A stretch of DNA of 64,000 bases from an uncultured Maribacter sp. (GTDB taxonomy: Bacteria > Bacteroidota > Bacteroidia > Flavobacteriales > Flavobacteriaceae). The notes under the pieces are model-generated. The model searched no databases and was not told the DNA's origin. It saw only the letters and a list, made by a program, of their open reading frames with translations. The DNA lies in the NCBI RefSeq assembly GCF_947495965.1, contig NZ_CANMBB010000008.1:113071-177070 (forward strand), read 5' to 3'. Positions 1-8,795 of this stretch are shown one piece after another; the first letter of the stretch is position 1; every line of letters starts with the position of its first letter. Made by a program: the position numbers and the translations under genes.

Positions 1-27
1 TACTATTTCTATCTTTGTTTTCTTCAT
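1..27 (-). CDS. moaE: Molybdopterin synthase catalytic subunit MoaE, first nine codons only
   Basis: The minus strand opens an ATG at 27 that shares one base with the moaD stop codon (TAATG). The nine visible codons read MKKTKIEIV before the window ends. A MoaE N-terminus of this kind directly after MoaD is the usual order, and the two proteins together form molybdopterin synthase, which puts the dithiolene sulfurs into the molybdenum cofactor. The identification rests almost entirely on the coupling to moaD, because too little sequence is visible to test the domain. Confidence 0.55.
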
Positions 28-266
28 TAGCCTCCGCTTACAGGTGGTATAATAGCTATTTCATCATTCTGTCCTAAAGGTACATTATCTTTAGCATATT
101 CATTGTTAACTGCTACTGCAAAGGATGTTAATTTAGAAAATTCGGAATATCTAGTCATTAAATATTCTTTTAAATCATTTACCGTAGGTTTATTTACTAA
201 ATCCGAAATTAACAATTCGGAAGTACCCACAATTTCTCTAGTTATTCCAAAAAATAAAACATTCAT
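27..266 (-). CDS. moaD: MoaD, molybdopterin synthase sulfur-carrier subunit
   Basis: A 79-residue ubiquitin-fold protein ending in PPVSGG. The C-terminal Gly-Gly is the thiocarboxylate carrier tail of the MoaD/ThiS family, and the acidic/hydrophobic pattern before it (NDEIAIIPPVSGG) is typical of MoaD rather than ThiS. It would hand sulfur to MoaE for conversion of cyclic pyranopterin monophosphate to molybdopterin in the cytoplasm. It lies 15 bases after the molybdenum-enzyme large subunit and overlaps the next gene by one base, so it belongs to the same operon as the enzyme that needs the cofactor. Length is normal for the family. Confidence 0.9.
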   Translation of the reverse strand: MNVLFFGITREIVGTSELLISDLVNKPTVNDLKEYLMTRYSEFSKLTSFAVAVNNEYAKDNVPLGQNDEIAIIPPVSGG

Positions 267-281
267 TTTAACACCACTTAA

Positions 282-2498
282 TTACCCAATTATTTCTTTT
301 GCCACCATATTTTTAGTAAATGGTTGCTTATATATTCTTTTCCCAGTTGCCTTAGTAATTGCTATTGAAACAGCAGCTCCTGCAGGAGGTAAAGTTGGCT
401 CCCCTAAACCAGTAGGTGATAAATCATTTTCTACAAAGTATGTTGCTACTTTTGGCGCCTCGCTATTACGGATAAGACGATAAGCACCAAAATTACTACT
501 ATCTGGCATACCATCTTTAAATTTAAAATCGCCATACATAGCATGTCCAACACCATCTACTACACCACCTTCTATTTGATTAATTGCCCCAAGCGGATTA
601 ACCACGATACCACAATCTACAGCTACAGTAACATTTTTTACTACAGGCTTATTATTTTCTATAACCACATCGGCAACCTCAGCTACATGTGTATTATGGC
701 AATAGTAAGCACAAAAACCTTGATAAACCCCTTCTTTTGGAGTTCTATAACCAGATTTTTCCACTACTAAATTTATCACACCTTCTAAACGTTCTGGTGA
801 ATATTGGATTTTTTCATCTTTAGTTCCTTTTACTTTTTGTAATAAATCTAATCGCATTTGTACAGGGTCTTTCTCTGCTATTTCTGCCAACTCATCAAAA
901 AAGCTTTGTTCCGCATAGGATAAAAAGTTAGTATAAGGAGCACGCCATGCACCAGTAGTTATGTTACTTTTTAAACTTGCTACATCTACTTGATAATTTT
1001 CAATAGCGCCTGCTGGAAAAAAATTAGGTATTAAACCATACATATTCCCATTAACTGCAGCCTCTTTTAACTGGTATCCTGTTATTTCTCCATTCTTTAC
1101 GCTAGCCTTAATTCTATATTTTATTGCAGGTCTATACACCCCTGTTGTCATATCATCTTCTCTAGAAGAAACCATTTTAACAGGTTTACGAATTACATCT
1201 GCTATCTCTGCAACTTCCATTGCAAAATCTCCATATAGTCTTCTTCCAAAACCACCACCTATACGTGTCATTTCTACACTAATATCTTCCAAACTTCTAT
1301 CTAACATCGTAGCAACTGCAGTTGCCAAATCTTCTGGTGTTTGTATTGGCCCCACTAATCTTACTTTAGCATCATCTACACTAGCAAAGAAATTCATAGG
1401 TTCCATACAGTTATGTGGCAAAAATGGAGATTCGTAAGTTCTTTCTAAAACTTTATCTGCTTGTGCAAAAGTTTTTTTTACATCTCCGTCGGAGCGCATG
1501 GTTTTAAATTTATTCCCATCTAGCAATTTTACTAGCGCTTTATCATGAGCATCTGTACTTTCTAATGGCGAACCTTCTTTCCAAACTGCTTTTATTGCTT
1601 TTTTACCTTTCATAGCAGCCCAAGTAGAGTTTGCTATAACTACCACTTTATCACTATTACTAAGCTTAACAGACCAACCAGGCTTTTCACTGTTTAAAAG
1701 ATTTCTTGCTTTTTCTCCAATAGTAATAACATCTAATACACCATTAATACTTTTTGCAGCAGTAGCATCAAAGGATTCTAATTCTTGCCCAAAAGCTGGA
1801 GGTCTTAAAACAGATGCATATACCATTCCCTCTTCTTTATAATCCATACCAAAAAGAGGTTTTCCACTAACAATTTTATCTATATCAACGTTTATAGCTT
1901 TAGTACCAATTATGGTATAATCTTTTGGCTCTTTAAGCGCTACATTTTCTGGAATTTCTAATAAAGCAGCTTCTTTAACAACATCTCCGTATCCTAGAGT
2001 TTCTCCACTTGCATTTGTAATTACTCCTTCCTTTGCAGAACATTCTGAAGCACTAACGCCCCACTTTGCCGCAGCAGCATTAATTAGCATTTGCCTAGCT
2101 GTAGCTCCTGTCTGGCGTAAGGCATCCCACCCAAAACGAATAGATTGACTACCACCAGCAACCTGTCTTGTATAATTTTCTGTATCTAAAACACCTTGCT
2201 CTACAACTACATCTTTCCAAGCTACATTTAATTCTTCTGCAATAATCATAGGCATAGAAGTTTTTACTCCCTGGCCAATTTCTGGATTAGGAGAAAAAAT
2301 AGTTACCATACCATTTTCCGCAATCTTAATAAATGCATTAAAATCTGCAAAATTTAACTTCGTTATATCTATTGGCATCTCTGCCTTTTGTTTACATGCT
2401 GTAAAAAGGTTAAAACCAATTAACAATCCGCCACTTGCTAAAGAAGAAGCTTTTAAAAACCCTCTTCTACTAAAATTAGTATTATTTTCTGTACTCAT
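282..2498 (-). CDS. Xanthine dehydrogenase family molybdopterin-binding subunit (IorB-like), Tat-exported
   Basis: A 738-residue large subunit of a molybdenum hydroxylase, of the type found in isoquinoline 1-oxidoreductase and membrane-associated aldehyde dehydrogenases. The N-terminus carries a twin-arginine signal (SRRGFLK, Arg11-Arg12) followed by a hydrophobic stretch, so the folded cofactor-loaded enzyme should be exported by Tat. Cofactor-binding signatures GGGFGRR and GAWRAP are present. Near the C-terminus, GLGEPTLPP supplies the expected catalytic glutamate (about Glu700). The partner 2Fe-2S subunit lies 18 bases upstream. No FAD subunit is visible, which fits two-subunit enzymes that pass electrons to a cytochrome. 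The substrate cannot be told from the sequence; aldehydes or N-heterocycles are typical of the family. Confidence 0.88.
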   Translation of the reverse strand: MSTENNTNFSRRGFLKASSLASGGLLIGFNLFTACKQKAEMPIDITKLNFADFNAFIKIAENGMVTIFSPNPEIGQGVKTSMPMIIAEELNVAWKDVVVEQGVLDTENYTRQVAGGSQSIRFGWDALRQTGATARQMLINAAAAKWGVSASECSAKEGVITNASGETLGYGDVVKEAALLEIPENVALKEPKDYTIIGTKAINVDIDKIVSGKPLFGMDYKEEGMVYASVLRPPAFGQELESFDATAAKSINGVLDVITIGEKARNLLNSEKPGWSVKLSNSDKVVVIANSTWAAMKGKKAIKAVWKEGSPLESTDAHDKALVKLLDGNKFKTMRSDGDVKKTFAQADKVLERTYESPFLPHNCMEPMNFFASVDDAKVRLVGPIQTPEDLATAVATMLDRSLEDISVEMTRIGGGFGRRLYGDFAMEVAEIADVIRKPVKMVSSREDDMTTGVYRPAIKYRIKASVKNGEITGYQLKEAAVNGNMYGLIPNFFPAGAIENYQVDVASLKSNITTGAWRAPYTNFLSYAEQSFFDELAEIAEKDPVQMRLDLLQKVKGTKDEKIQYSPERLEGVINLVVEKSGYRTPKEGVYQGFCAYYCHNTHVAEVADVVIENNKPVVKNVTVAVDCGIVVNPLGAINQIEGGVVDGVGHAMYGDFKFKDGMPDSSNFGAYRLIRNSEAPKVATYFVENDLSPTGLGEPTLPPAGAAVSIAITKATGKRIYKQPFTKNMVAKEIIG

Positions 2499-2516
2499 TT
2501 TTTTTAGTTTTTAAGG

Positions 2517-2978
2517 TTATCCTATTTTCTCTGAGGCAATTGCAACTGCTTTCTGTATACGGTTATATGCAGAGCAACGGCATATATTACCATTCATTGC
2601 AATTTTAATTTCTTCTTCTGTAGGTTTAGGATTTGTTTCTAAAAATGCCGAAGCTGTCATTATTTGACCCGCCTGGCAGTAACCACATTGTGGCACATCT
2701 ACTTCTTTCCAAGCTTGTTGCACTGGATGCGAACCGTTTTCTGAAAGTCCTTCTATTGTTGTTATTTCTTTATCTTCTAGTGCAGAAACAGGCAATAGGC
2801 AACTCCTTGTTGCTGTACCATTTACATGTACTGTACAAGCCCCACACTGCCCTATTCCACAACCAAATTTAGTACCTACTAAATCTAAATGATCTCTAAG
2901 CGCCCATAATAAGGGGGTATCTGACTCTGCTTCAACTACTTGTTTTTCTCCGTTAACTTTTAAATTGTATGTTGGCAT
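2517..2978 (-). CDS. (2Fe-2S)-binding small subunit of the molybdenum hydroxylase (IorA-like)
   Basis: A 153-residue protein with two 2Fe-2S domains. The plant-ferredoxin-like N-terminal half has Cys40, Cys45, Cys48 and Cys60 in the CGIGQCGAC arrangement. The helical C-terminal half has Cys98, Cys101, Cys133 and Cys135 in CGYC and CRC. All eight ligands expected of the family are there. It carries electrons from the molybdopterin site of the next gene to an outside acceptor. It has no signal peptide, so it probably rides out with the large subunit through Tat. It is the first gene of the operon; the 120-base gap upstream holds only a poor TATCTTTT element as a possible promoter. Confidence 0.92.
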   Translation of the reverse strand: MPTYNLKVNGEKQVVEAESDTPLLWALRDHLDLVGTKFGCGIGQCGACTVHVNGTATRSCLLPVSALEDKEITTIEGLSENGSHPVQQAWKEVDVPQCGYCQAGQIMTASAFLETNPKPTEEEIKIAMNGNICRCSAYNRIQKAVAIASEKIG

Positions 2979-3098
2979 AATTAGTAATGATTGGATTATT
3001 AAAAAAACTTACATAAGATAGTCTAAAAATAATTATAAAAGATACTACCTATATAGAATAAATGTATTTTTAACTTTTAATTATGTTAACACATAGGC

Positions 3099-3905
3099 TT
3101 ATTTTTTATTTACTACCTGAGCATTATTTGGCATCTTAAAATACCCTTCTTTTATTAAATTTGAATTTAATACTACATTTTTAAACTCTAAAACATGGCC
3201 TGGTTCTATTAAATTTCTACCCTCATAGGTATACCATGAAATAGATTTTGGAAGCACTACATTATTAACAGTTTGCCAATTGTTGTAATGAATCCACTTT
3301 ACATTTTCAGAAACCTCGCCAGTCCTATAGGTAACAGTATACCCCAACCATTCCATCTTATACGTTTCTGGATTATAATGTAGGTAATAATTATCTTTAG
3401 AAGAGGTTCCTACACCTGAATTAAAGTTAATTTTTATTCCAGGGAAAGACACTCCATTAAATTCTAAATCTTGGGTCTCACTATATACAATTCCATCATC
3501 CGCTAAAACAAATGGCATTGCATAAAAATAAAAATATAGATTGTGAAAAAATATTGGATCTCCTTTAAAAAGACGCTTCTCATTTAATTCCCAAATATTT
3601 TCTCCATCAAAACCAAAAGAATACCCTGGTGCATCTACCCTATCTTTTCTAGATTTTAAATCTATAGAATGTTTTTCTGAATATCCTTCTTTAGCAATTT
3701 CAAAAGTAAGCAACCTATTTTCTTTCCAAGCATTTAATCCCCCATGCGCATTAAGAACTTTCTTAAAAACATCTGGATAATTATGTAGAGCAGATGTTTC
3801 TATTTTTTCTTTCTCCTGTTTTACTGTTTCTACTTTTTTAGTATCCTCTTTACATGAAAAAAGCATAACAGATAAACACATTCCGATAATGGACTTTCTA
3901 ATCAT
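3099..3905 (-). CDS. Probable lipoprotein of unknown function, DUF6503-like
   Basis: A 268-residue protein with a lipoprotein signal peptide: a short basic start, a hydrophobic core and a lipobox ending LFSC, with the lipidated Cys followed by Lys-Glu-Asp. The mature part contains an aromatic-rich block (NLYFYFYAMPFVLADDGIVY) and the opening NAHGGLNAWKENRLLTFE. These recall a Bacteroidota lipoprotein family I know as DUF6503, but I assign this from memory of the pattern only. It probably forms a beta-rich lipid- or ligand-binding fold. It is a single gene, divergent from the TrmH gene and separated from the molybdenum operon by 120 bases. No catalytic motif is visible. Confidence 0.6.
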   Translation of the reverse strand: MIRKSIIGMCLSVMLFSCKEDTKKVETVKQEKEKIETSALHNYPDVFKKVLNAHGGLNAWKENRLLTFEIAKEGYSEKHSIDLKSRKDRVDAPGYSFGFDGENIWELNEKRLFKGDPIFFHNLYFYFYAMPFVLADDGIVYSETQDLEFNGVSFPGIKINFNSGVGTSSKDNYYLHYNPETYKMEWLGYTVTYRTGEVSENVKWIHYNNWQTVNNVVLPKSISWYTYEGRNLIEPGHVLEFKNVVLNSNLIKEGYFKMPNNAQVVNKK

Positions 3906-3961
3906 ATTTCTTTAATTTTTTGATTTTTAGTATTGTCACTCTATTAAAGTTTGAATTACAC

Positions 3962-3969
3962 TATTTTTG
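3962..3969 (+). promoter_or_regulatory. Bacteroidota -7 promoter element, candidate leaderless start
   Basis: TATTTTTG matches the flavobacterial -7 consensus TAnnTTTG and ends five bases before the ATG at 3975. Transcription would begin at or very near that ATG, giving a leaderless message. I see no well-spaced TTTG -33 element. Confidence 0.4.
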
Positions 3970-3974
3970 TAATA

Positions 3975-4775
3975 ATGAGCAAAATTAAACATTTAAGTAG
4001 TCTTCAAAATTCTTTAATTAAGAAAGTATTGCTACTCAAAGATAAATCTAGAGAACGCAAAAAAGCAGCACTTTTTGTAGCGGAAGGTCAAAGAGAGTTA
4101 GAATTAGCCCTAAAAGGAGGATATAGTATTTCTACTTTATTTTTTGAACCTTCTTTATTTTCAGAAACATCCTTAGAAAAATACAATGCTGCCAAAGAAA
4201 TAATCTCTGTAAGCAAAGAAGTTTATCAAAAAATAGCCTATAGAGGTACAACCGAAGGTATAGTCGCTCTTGTTGAAAGCAAAAACAACACTTTAGAAAA
4301 CTTAAAATTTAAAAACAAAACTCCCTTAATTCTTATTGCAGAAGCCCCTGAAAAACCAGGAAATATTGGTGCTTTGTTACGAACGGCAGATGCTGCAAAT
4401 TTAGATGCTGTATTAATCGCAAACCCTAAAACAGATTTGTACAACCCTAATATTATACGTTCTAGCGTAGGTTGCGTTTTTACAGTTCCTGTAGCCATGG
4501 GGAACACCAGTGAAATTATCTCTTTTTTAAAAACCAAGAACATAGCTATTTACTGTGCGGCATTAACAGCATCTGCAAACTATACGAGCATGGATTACAC
4601 AAATGCAACTGCAATTGTAGTTGGCACAGAAGCTACTGGCTTAACGGACACTTGGTTAAATGCTTCTAAAAAAAACATAATTATACCTATGGAGGGTGAA
4701 ATAGACTCCATGAATGTATCCGTATCAGCTTCTATAATAATCTTTGAAGCAAAAAGACAACGCCAATTTTCTTAA
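3975..4775 (+). CDS. TrmH/SpoU-family RNA 2'-O-methyltransferase
   Basis: A SPOUT-class methyltransferase of 266 residues that uses S-adenosylmethionine to methylate a ribose in tRNA or rRNA. The SpoU signatures appear in order: EKPGNIGALLRTADAANLDA (motif 1), NPNIIRSSVGCVFTVPV, VVGTEATGL (motif 2) and the knot motif MNVSVSASIIIFEAKRQR (motif 3). An N-terminal substrate-binding domain of about 100 residues precedes them, as in RlmB-type enzymes. The ATG at 3975 is chosen because an upstream TTG start would lie ahead of the -7 element at 3962. The exact target nucleotide is not predictable here. The gene starts a run of plus-strand housekeeping genes. Confidence 0.88.
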   Translation: MSKIKHLSSLQNSLIKKVLLLKDKSRERKKAALFVAEGQRELELALKGGYSISTLFFEPSLFSETSLEKYNAAKEIISVSKEVYQKIAYRGTTEGIVALVESKNNTLENLKFKNKTPLILIAEAPEKPGNIGALLRTADAANLDAVLIANPKTDLYNPNIIRSSVGCVFTVPVAMGNTSEIISFLKTKNIAIYCAALTASANYTSMDYTNATAIVVGTEATGLTDTWLNASKKNIIIPMEGEIDSMNVSVSASIIIFEAKRQRQFS

Positions 4776-4792
4776 TAGCAGAACTTTACACA

Positions 4793-6025
4793 ATGAATAG
4801 TACTACTTTATATTATGTAATAATTGGAATTTTAGTTTTTCAGTTTATTCTTGAAACAATTTTAGATTATTTAAATGAAAAAAAATATAACGATCCTATA
4901 CCAGAAGAACTACAAGATGTTTTTGATGCCAAAGCTTACAAAAAGTCGCAAGAATATAAAAAAACAAACTATCGTTTTGGGGTACTAACCTCTACATTTT
5001 CTTTAGCATTAACATTGGGGTTTTTACTATTTGGAGGATTTAACTTTGTAGACCAATTTGTACACACTAGTACCAATAATTCTATTTTACAAACCCTATT
5101 ATTTTTTGGTATTATATTAATAGGTAGTGATATTATTACAACTCCTTTTTCTTATTATCAAACATTTACAATTGAAGAAAAATTTGGATTCAATACATCT
5201 ACACCTGCTCTTTTTTTTAAAGATAAAATAAAAAGCTGGGTAATGATGAGTATTGTTGGCGGTAGTATTTTAGCTTTAATAGTGTGGTTTTTTCAATGGG
5301 CAAGCACTAATTTCTGGATATACACTTGGGTATTAATTTCTGTATTTACGCTATTCATGAATCTTTTTTATAGCAAATTAATAGTCCCTTTGTTTAACAA
5401 ACAAAATCCTTTAGAAGAAGGAACATTAAAAAACAAGATTAAAACGTATGCACAAAAAGTGGGGTTTGCTTTAAATAATATCTATATTATAGATGGTTCT
5501 AAACGCTCTACAAAAGCTAATGCTTACTTTTCTGGATTTGGAAAAGAAAAACGAGTAACACTTTATGATACATTAGTAAATGATTTAGAAGAAGACGAAA
5601 TTGTAGCTGTTCTAGCACATGAAGTTGGGCATTATAAAAGAAAACATATAATTTTTAATTTAATTTCTTCTATTGCGCTTACTGGTTTTATGCTTTTTAT
5701 TCTTTCCTTATTTATTAATAACCCAGAAGTTTCCTTGGCAATTGGAGTTTTAAAACCAAGTTTCCATGCAGCATTAATTAGTTTTGGCATTTTATATAGT
5801 CCTATTTCTGAACTAACAGGATTAGTAATGAATAGTATCTCTAGAAAATTTGAATACCAAGCAGATGATTATGCTAAAAATACCTATGCGGCAGATCCAC
5901 TAATTAGTGGTTTAAAAAAACTTTCAGAAAATAGCTTAAGTAATCTTACTCCACATCCAGCATATGTTTTTATGCATTACTCCCATCCACCATTAATTAA
6001 AAGAATACGCAATTTAAAGGAATAG
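4793..6025 (+). CDS. M48 family metallopeptidase (Ste24/CAAX-protease-like)
   Basis: A 410-residue integral membrane zinc protease. The HEVGH motif (276-280) is followed by YKRKH, and the third zinc ligand is the glutamate of FEYQADDYA (Glu354). Several hydrophobic segments lie at about 5-22, 65-85, 100-118, 150-168 and 175-195, with two more between 285 and 345. This is the layout of the Ste24p/CAAX-prenyl-protease branch of M48, whose bacterial members are thought to act in membrane protein quality control rather than in prenyl processing. It starts 17 bases after the TrmH gene and may be cotranscribed with it. Confidence 0.88.
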   Translation: MNSTTLYYVIIGILVFQFILETILDYLNEKKYNDPIPEELQDVFDAKAYKKSQEYKKTNYRFGVLTSTFSLALTLGFLLFGGFNFVDQFVHTSTNNSILQTLLFFGIILIGSDIITTPFSYYQTFTIEEKFGFNTSTPALFFKDKIKSWVMMSIVGGSILALIVWFFQWASTNFWIYTWVLISVFTLFMNLFYSKLIVPLFNKQNPLEEGTLKNKIKTYAQKVGFALNNIYIIDGSKRSTKANAYFSGFGKEKRVTLYDTLVNDLEEDEIVAVLAHEVGHYKRKHIIFNLISSIALTGFMLFILSLFINNPEVSLAIGVLKPSFHAALISFGILYSPISELTGLVMNSISRKFEYQADDYAKNTYAADPLISGLKKLSENSLSNLTPHPAYVFMHYSHPPLIKRIRNLKE

Positions 6026-6069
6026 TTTTTGTTGTATACCAATAAAGAATGTATTAATTTTAATGTAGT

Positions 6070-8274
6070 ATGACGGATGTAGAAATAGAAAAAGAGAATA
6101 AACAAATTGCAAAGCAATACAAAGAGTTGCTTCGTATTAGCTACCAAACATTGTCTGATGATGATAAGAAGCTAATACGTTCCGCTTTTGAAATTGCTGT
6201 AGATGCCCATAAAGACCAACGTAGAAAATCTGGCGAAGCTTATATTTTTCATCCTATTGCGGTTGCAAAAATTGTAGCATCAGAAATTGGTTTAGATGCT
6301 GTTTCTATAGCATCTGCCCTATTACATGATGTGGTTGAAGACACGGAATATACGCTAGATGATATAGACCGTATGTTTGGAGAAACCGTTGCACGTATTG
6401 TAGATGGTCTTACAAAAATAGCGCATCTAAAAAAAGACATGAATATCTCCCAACAAGCGGAGAACTTTAGAAAAATGCTATTAACCCTTAATGATGATGT
6501 AAGAGTAATTATTATTAAGATTGCAGACCGTTACCACAACATGCTTACCATGGATTCCATGCCAGAGCATAAGCAAGTTAAAATAGCATCAGAAACTCTC
6601 TATATTTATGCGCCACTAGCACATAGAATTGGCCTATATAATATTAAAACAGAACTAGAAGATTTAAGTCTTAAATACACAGAACCTAATGTGTATAGAG
6701 ATATAAAAAGTGAAATAGAAGACTCTAAAGAGGACAACCTAGCATACATTGATGCCTTTTCTGATGTAATTGATACTTCTTTAAAGAAAGAAGGACTAAA
6801 CTACATTATAAAAGGGCGCATGAAATCTATCTTTTCTATTCGTAAGAAAATGAAGGTTCAGAATGTTGTCTTTGATGAAATATATGACAAGTTTGCAATT
6901 CGAATTATTTATAAATCGGACCGAGCAAATGAAAAGTTTTTAGCATGGAAAATATACTCCATCGTAACAGACCACTTTACTCCTAACCCAGTACGTTTAC
7001 GAGACTGGATTTCTTCTCCAAAATCTACAGGCTACGAGGCGTTACACATAACCGTAATGGGACCAAAAAGACGTTGGGTAGAAGTTCAAATTAGAAGTGA
7101 GCGCATGCATGAAATTGCAGAAAAAGGATATGCTGCACACTTTAAATACAAACATGGCGACCAAAAAGAACAAGGTATAGAAGTTTGGCTAAATCGTTTA
7201 CAGGAAGCTTTAGAAAATGCGAACACGAATGCTGTAGATTTTGTTGAAGAATTTAAATTAAACCTATACTCTAAAGAAATATTTGTTTTTACCCCAAAAG
7301 GAGAATTAAAGTCTTTGCCTAAAGGAGCTACTCCTTTAGATTTTGCATTTAGCATACACACCCAAGTTGGTATGCGAACTCGTGGAGCAAAAGTAAACGG
7401 AAAGCTTATACCATTAAATACGACTCTTAATAGTGGCGACCAAGTAGAAATTATTACTTCAGAACAAGCAAAACCTAATCAAAACTGGTTAGATTATGCC
7501 ACAACGGCAAGAGCAAGAGCCAAAATTAAATCTTCCTTAAGAGAAGAGAAAAAAGCTATGGCTCTGGAGGGCAAGGAAATTTTGCGTAGAAAATTAAAAT
7601 CGCAAAAAATTACCCTTAATGAAGATACTATTAACAAAATGGTTACTTTTTTTAAGCTAAAAACCAGTTTGGATTTATTTTATAGAATTGGTATTGGCTC
7701 TATAGATAACCAAATGCTTAAAGACTTTGCTTCTTCTTACAGCAATGCCTTTATAAGTTTCTTTAAAAATAAAATTAGAAGAAGTCCTGTTCCTGAAAAT
7801 GTAGACAAAGATGAAATTACAAGTAAATATGATGTATTAGTATTTGGAAAGGAAGAAGAAAAATTAGACTATACCTTATCCCAATGTTGTAACCCAATTC
7901 CTGGAGACCCAGTTTTTGGTTTTGTTAGCGTATCTGATGGAATAAAAGTGCATAAAAAAAACTGTCCAAATGCTATTTCGCTTCAGTCTAATTATGCTTA
8001 TAGAATTATTACAGCAAAATGGATAGATTCTTCTCAAGAGGAATTTAAATCCGATATTATGCTTACAGGTATAGACAATCTTGGACTTGTTAGTCAAATC
8101 ACAGAAATGATATCTAAAAACATGCATGTAAATATTAAACATATAAGTTTTAACACAGATGGCGGCACATTTAAAGGAAAAATAACGGTAGTAGTAAAAA
8201 ATATTGCAATCCTTAAAAAATTAATAGGGAACCTAAAACAAATTAACGGCATTGATAAAGTAACAAGACTATAG
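6070..8274 (+). CDS. rsh: Bifunctional (p)ppGpp synthetase/hydrolase RelA/SpoT (Rsh)
   Basis: A 734-residue long RSH enzyme controlling the stringent response. The hydrolase HD domain is intact, with FHP (His61) and LLHDVVED (His86-Asp87). The synthetase domain has RMKSIFSIRKKM, YDKFAIRIIY, GYEALHITVMGP and the catalytic glutamate within VEVQIRS, so both activities should be possible. A TGS domain (VFTPKGELKSLPKGATPLDFAF) begins near residue 400, and a C-terminal ACT domain (about 660-734) follows a region with the conserved Cys-Cys of YTLSQCCNPIPGDP. This is normal for the single Rsh of Bacteroidota. It lies 45 bases after the M48 gene and upstream of fur. Confidence 0.95.
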   Translation: MTDVEIEKENKQIAKQYKELLRISYQTLSDDDKKLIRSAFEIAVDAHKDQRRKSGEAYIFHPIAVAKIVASEIGLDAVSIASALLHDVVEDTEYTLDDIDRMFGETVARIVDGLTKIAHLKKDMNISQQAENFRKMLLTLNDDVRVIIIKIADRYHNMLTMDSMPEHKQVKIASETLYIYAPLAHRIGLYNIKTELEDLSLKYTEPNVYRDIKSEIEDSKEDNLAYIDAFSDVIDTSLKKEGLNYIIKGRMKSIFSIRKKMKVQNVVFDEIYDKFAIRIIYKSDRANEKFLAWKIYSIVTDHFTPNPVRLRDWISSPKSTGYEALHITVMGPKRRWVEVQIRSERMHEIAEKGYAAHFKYKHGDQKEQGIEVWLNRLQEALENANTNAVDFVEEFKLNLYSKEIFVFTPKGELKSLPKGATPLDFAFSIHTQVGMRTRGAKVNGKLIPLNTTLNSGDQVEIITSEQAKPNQNWLDYATTARARAKIKSSLREEKKAMALEGKEILRRKLKSQKITLNEDTINKMVTFFKLKTSLDLFYRIGIGSIDNQMLKDFASSYSNAFISFFKNKIRRSPVPENVDKDEITSKYDVLVFGKEEEKLDYTLSQCCNPIPGDPVFGFVSVSDGIKVHKKNCPNAISLQSNYAYRIITAKWIDSSQEEFKSDIMLTGIDNLGLVSQITEMISKNMHVNIKHISFNTDGGTFKGKITVVVKNIAILKKLIGNLKQINGIDKVTRL

Positions 8275-8297
8275 AAGAATGTATCAAAATTTAGCTG

Positions 8298-8305
8298 TAC
8301 ATTTG
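8298..8305 (+). promoter_or_regulatory. -7 promoter element upstream of fur
   Basis: TACATTTG fits the TAnnTTTG consensus and lies 22 bases before the fur ATG, giving a short leader of about 15 bases. The -33 region has no clear TTTG. Confidence 0.35.
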
Positions 8306-8327
8306 CACATTAATGCTGTAAAAAAGT

Positions 8328-8783
8328 ATGGCTCAGAATAAGAATCAAGACATTGTAAAAAACGTTTTTACCACTTTCCTAGAAGAAAATGGGCATAGAA
8401 AAACACCCGAACGTTACGCTATTCTTCAAGAAATATATGAAAGTGAGGATCATTTTGATATAGAATCTCTCTATATTAATATGAAAAACAAAAACTATCG
8501 TGTAAGTAGAGCAACGCTATACAACACTATAGAACTTCTTATGGATTGTAAGTTGGTTCGTAAACACCAATTTGGAAAAAACCAGGCACAATACGAAAAA
8601 TCATATTTTGACAGACAGCATGACCATGTTATTTTAACAGACACTGGTGAGGTTATGGAATTTTGTGACCCTCGTATTCAATCTATAAAAAAAACAATAG
8701 AAGAGGTTTTTGATATTAAAATTAACAACCACTCCTTATACTTTTACGGAACAAAAAATAAAACAAATAATAAAACCAATTAA
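8328..8783 (+). CDS. fur: Fur-family transcriptional repressor
   Basis: A 151-residue metal-responsive regulator. The N-terminal winged helix ([25 protein letters not shown]...[13 protein letters not shown]) is followed by a dimerisation half that begins [20 protein letters not shown]. His-Asp-His and downstream residues would form the regulatory metal site. The usual Cys-x2-Cys structural zinc pair (as in CLDCG) is replaced by LTDTG, so this protein should fold without that structural zinc. I believe this is shared by a flavobacterial subgroup. It lies 12 bases before purA and is probably cotranscribed with it. Whether it senses iron, peroxide or another metal cannot be decided here. Confidence 0.88.
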   Translation: MAQNKNQDIVKNVFTTFLEENGHRKTPERYAILQEIYESEDHFDIESLYINMKNKNYRVSRATLYNTIELLMDCKLVRKHQFGKNQAQYEKSYFDRQHDHVILTDTGEVMEFCDPRIQSIKKTIEEVFDIKINNHSLYFYGTKNKTNNKTN

Positions 8784-8795
8784 CTAGTTACTTAA

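Noticed and set aside
103..483. A 126-codon open frame on the plus strand
   Set aside because: It lies opposite moaD and the molybdenum-enzyme gene, whose domain motifs are clear; the frame has no family features.
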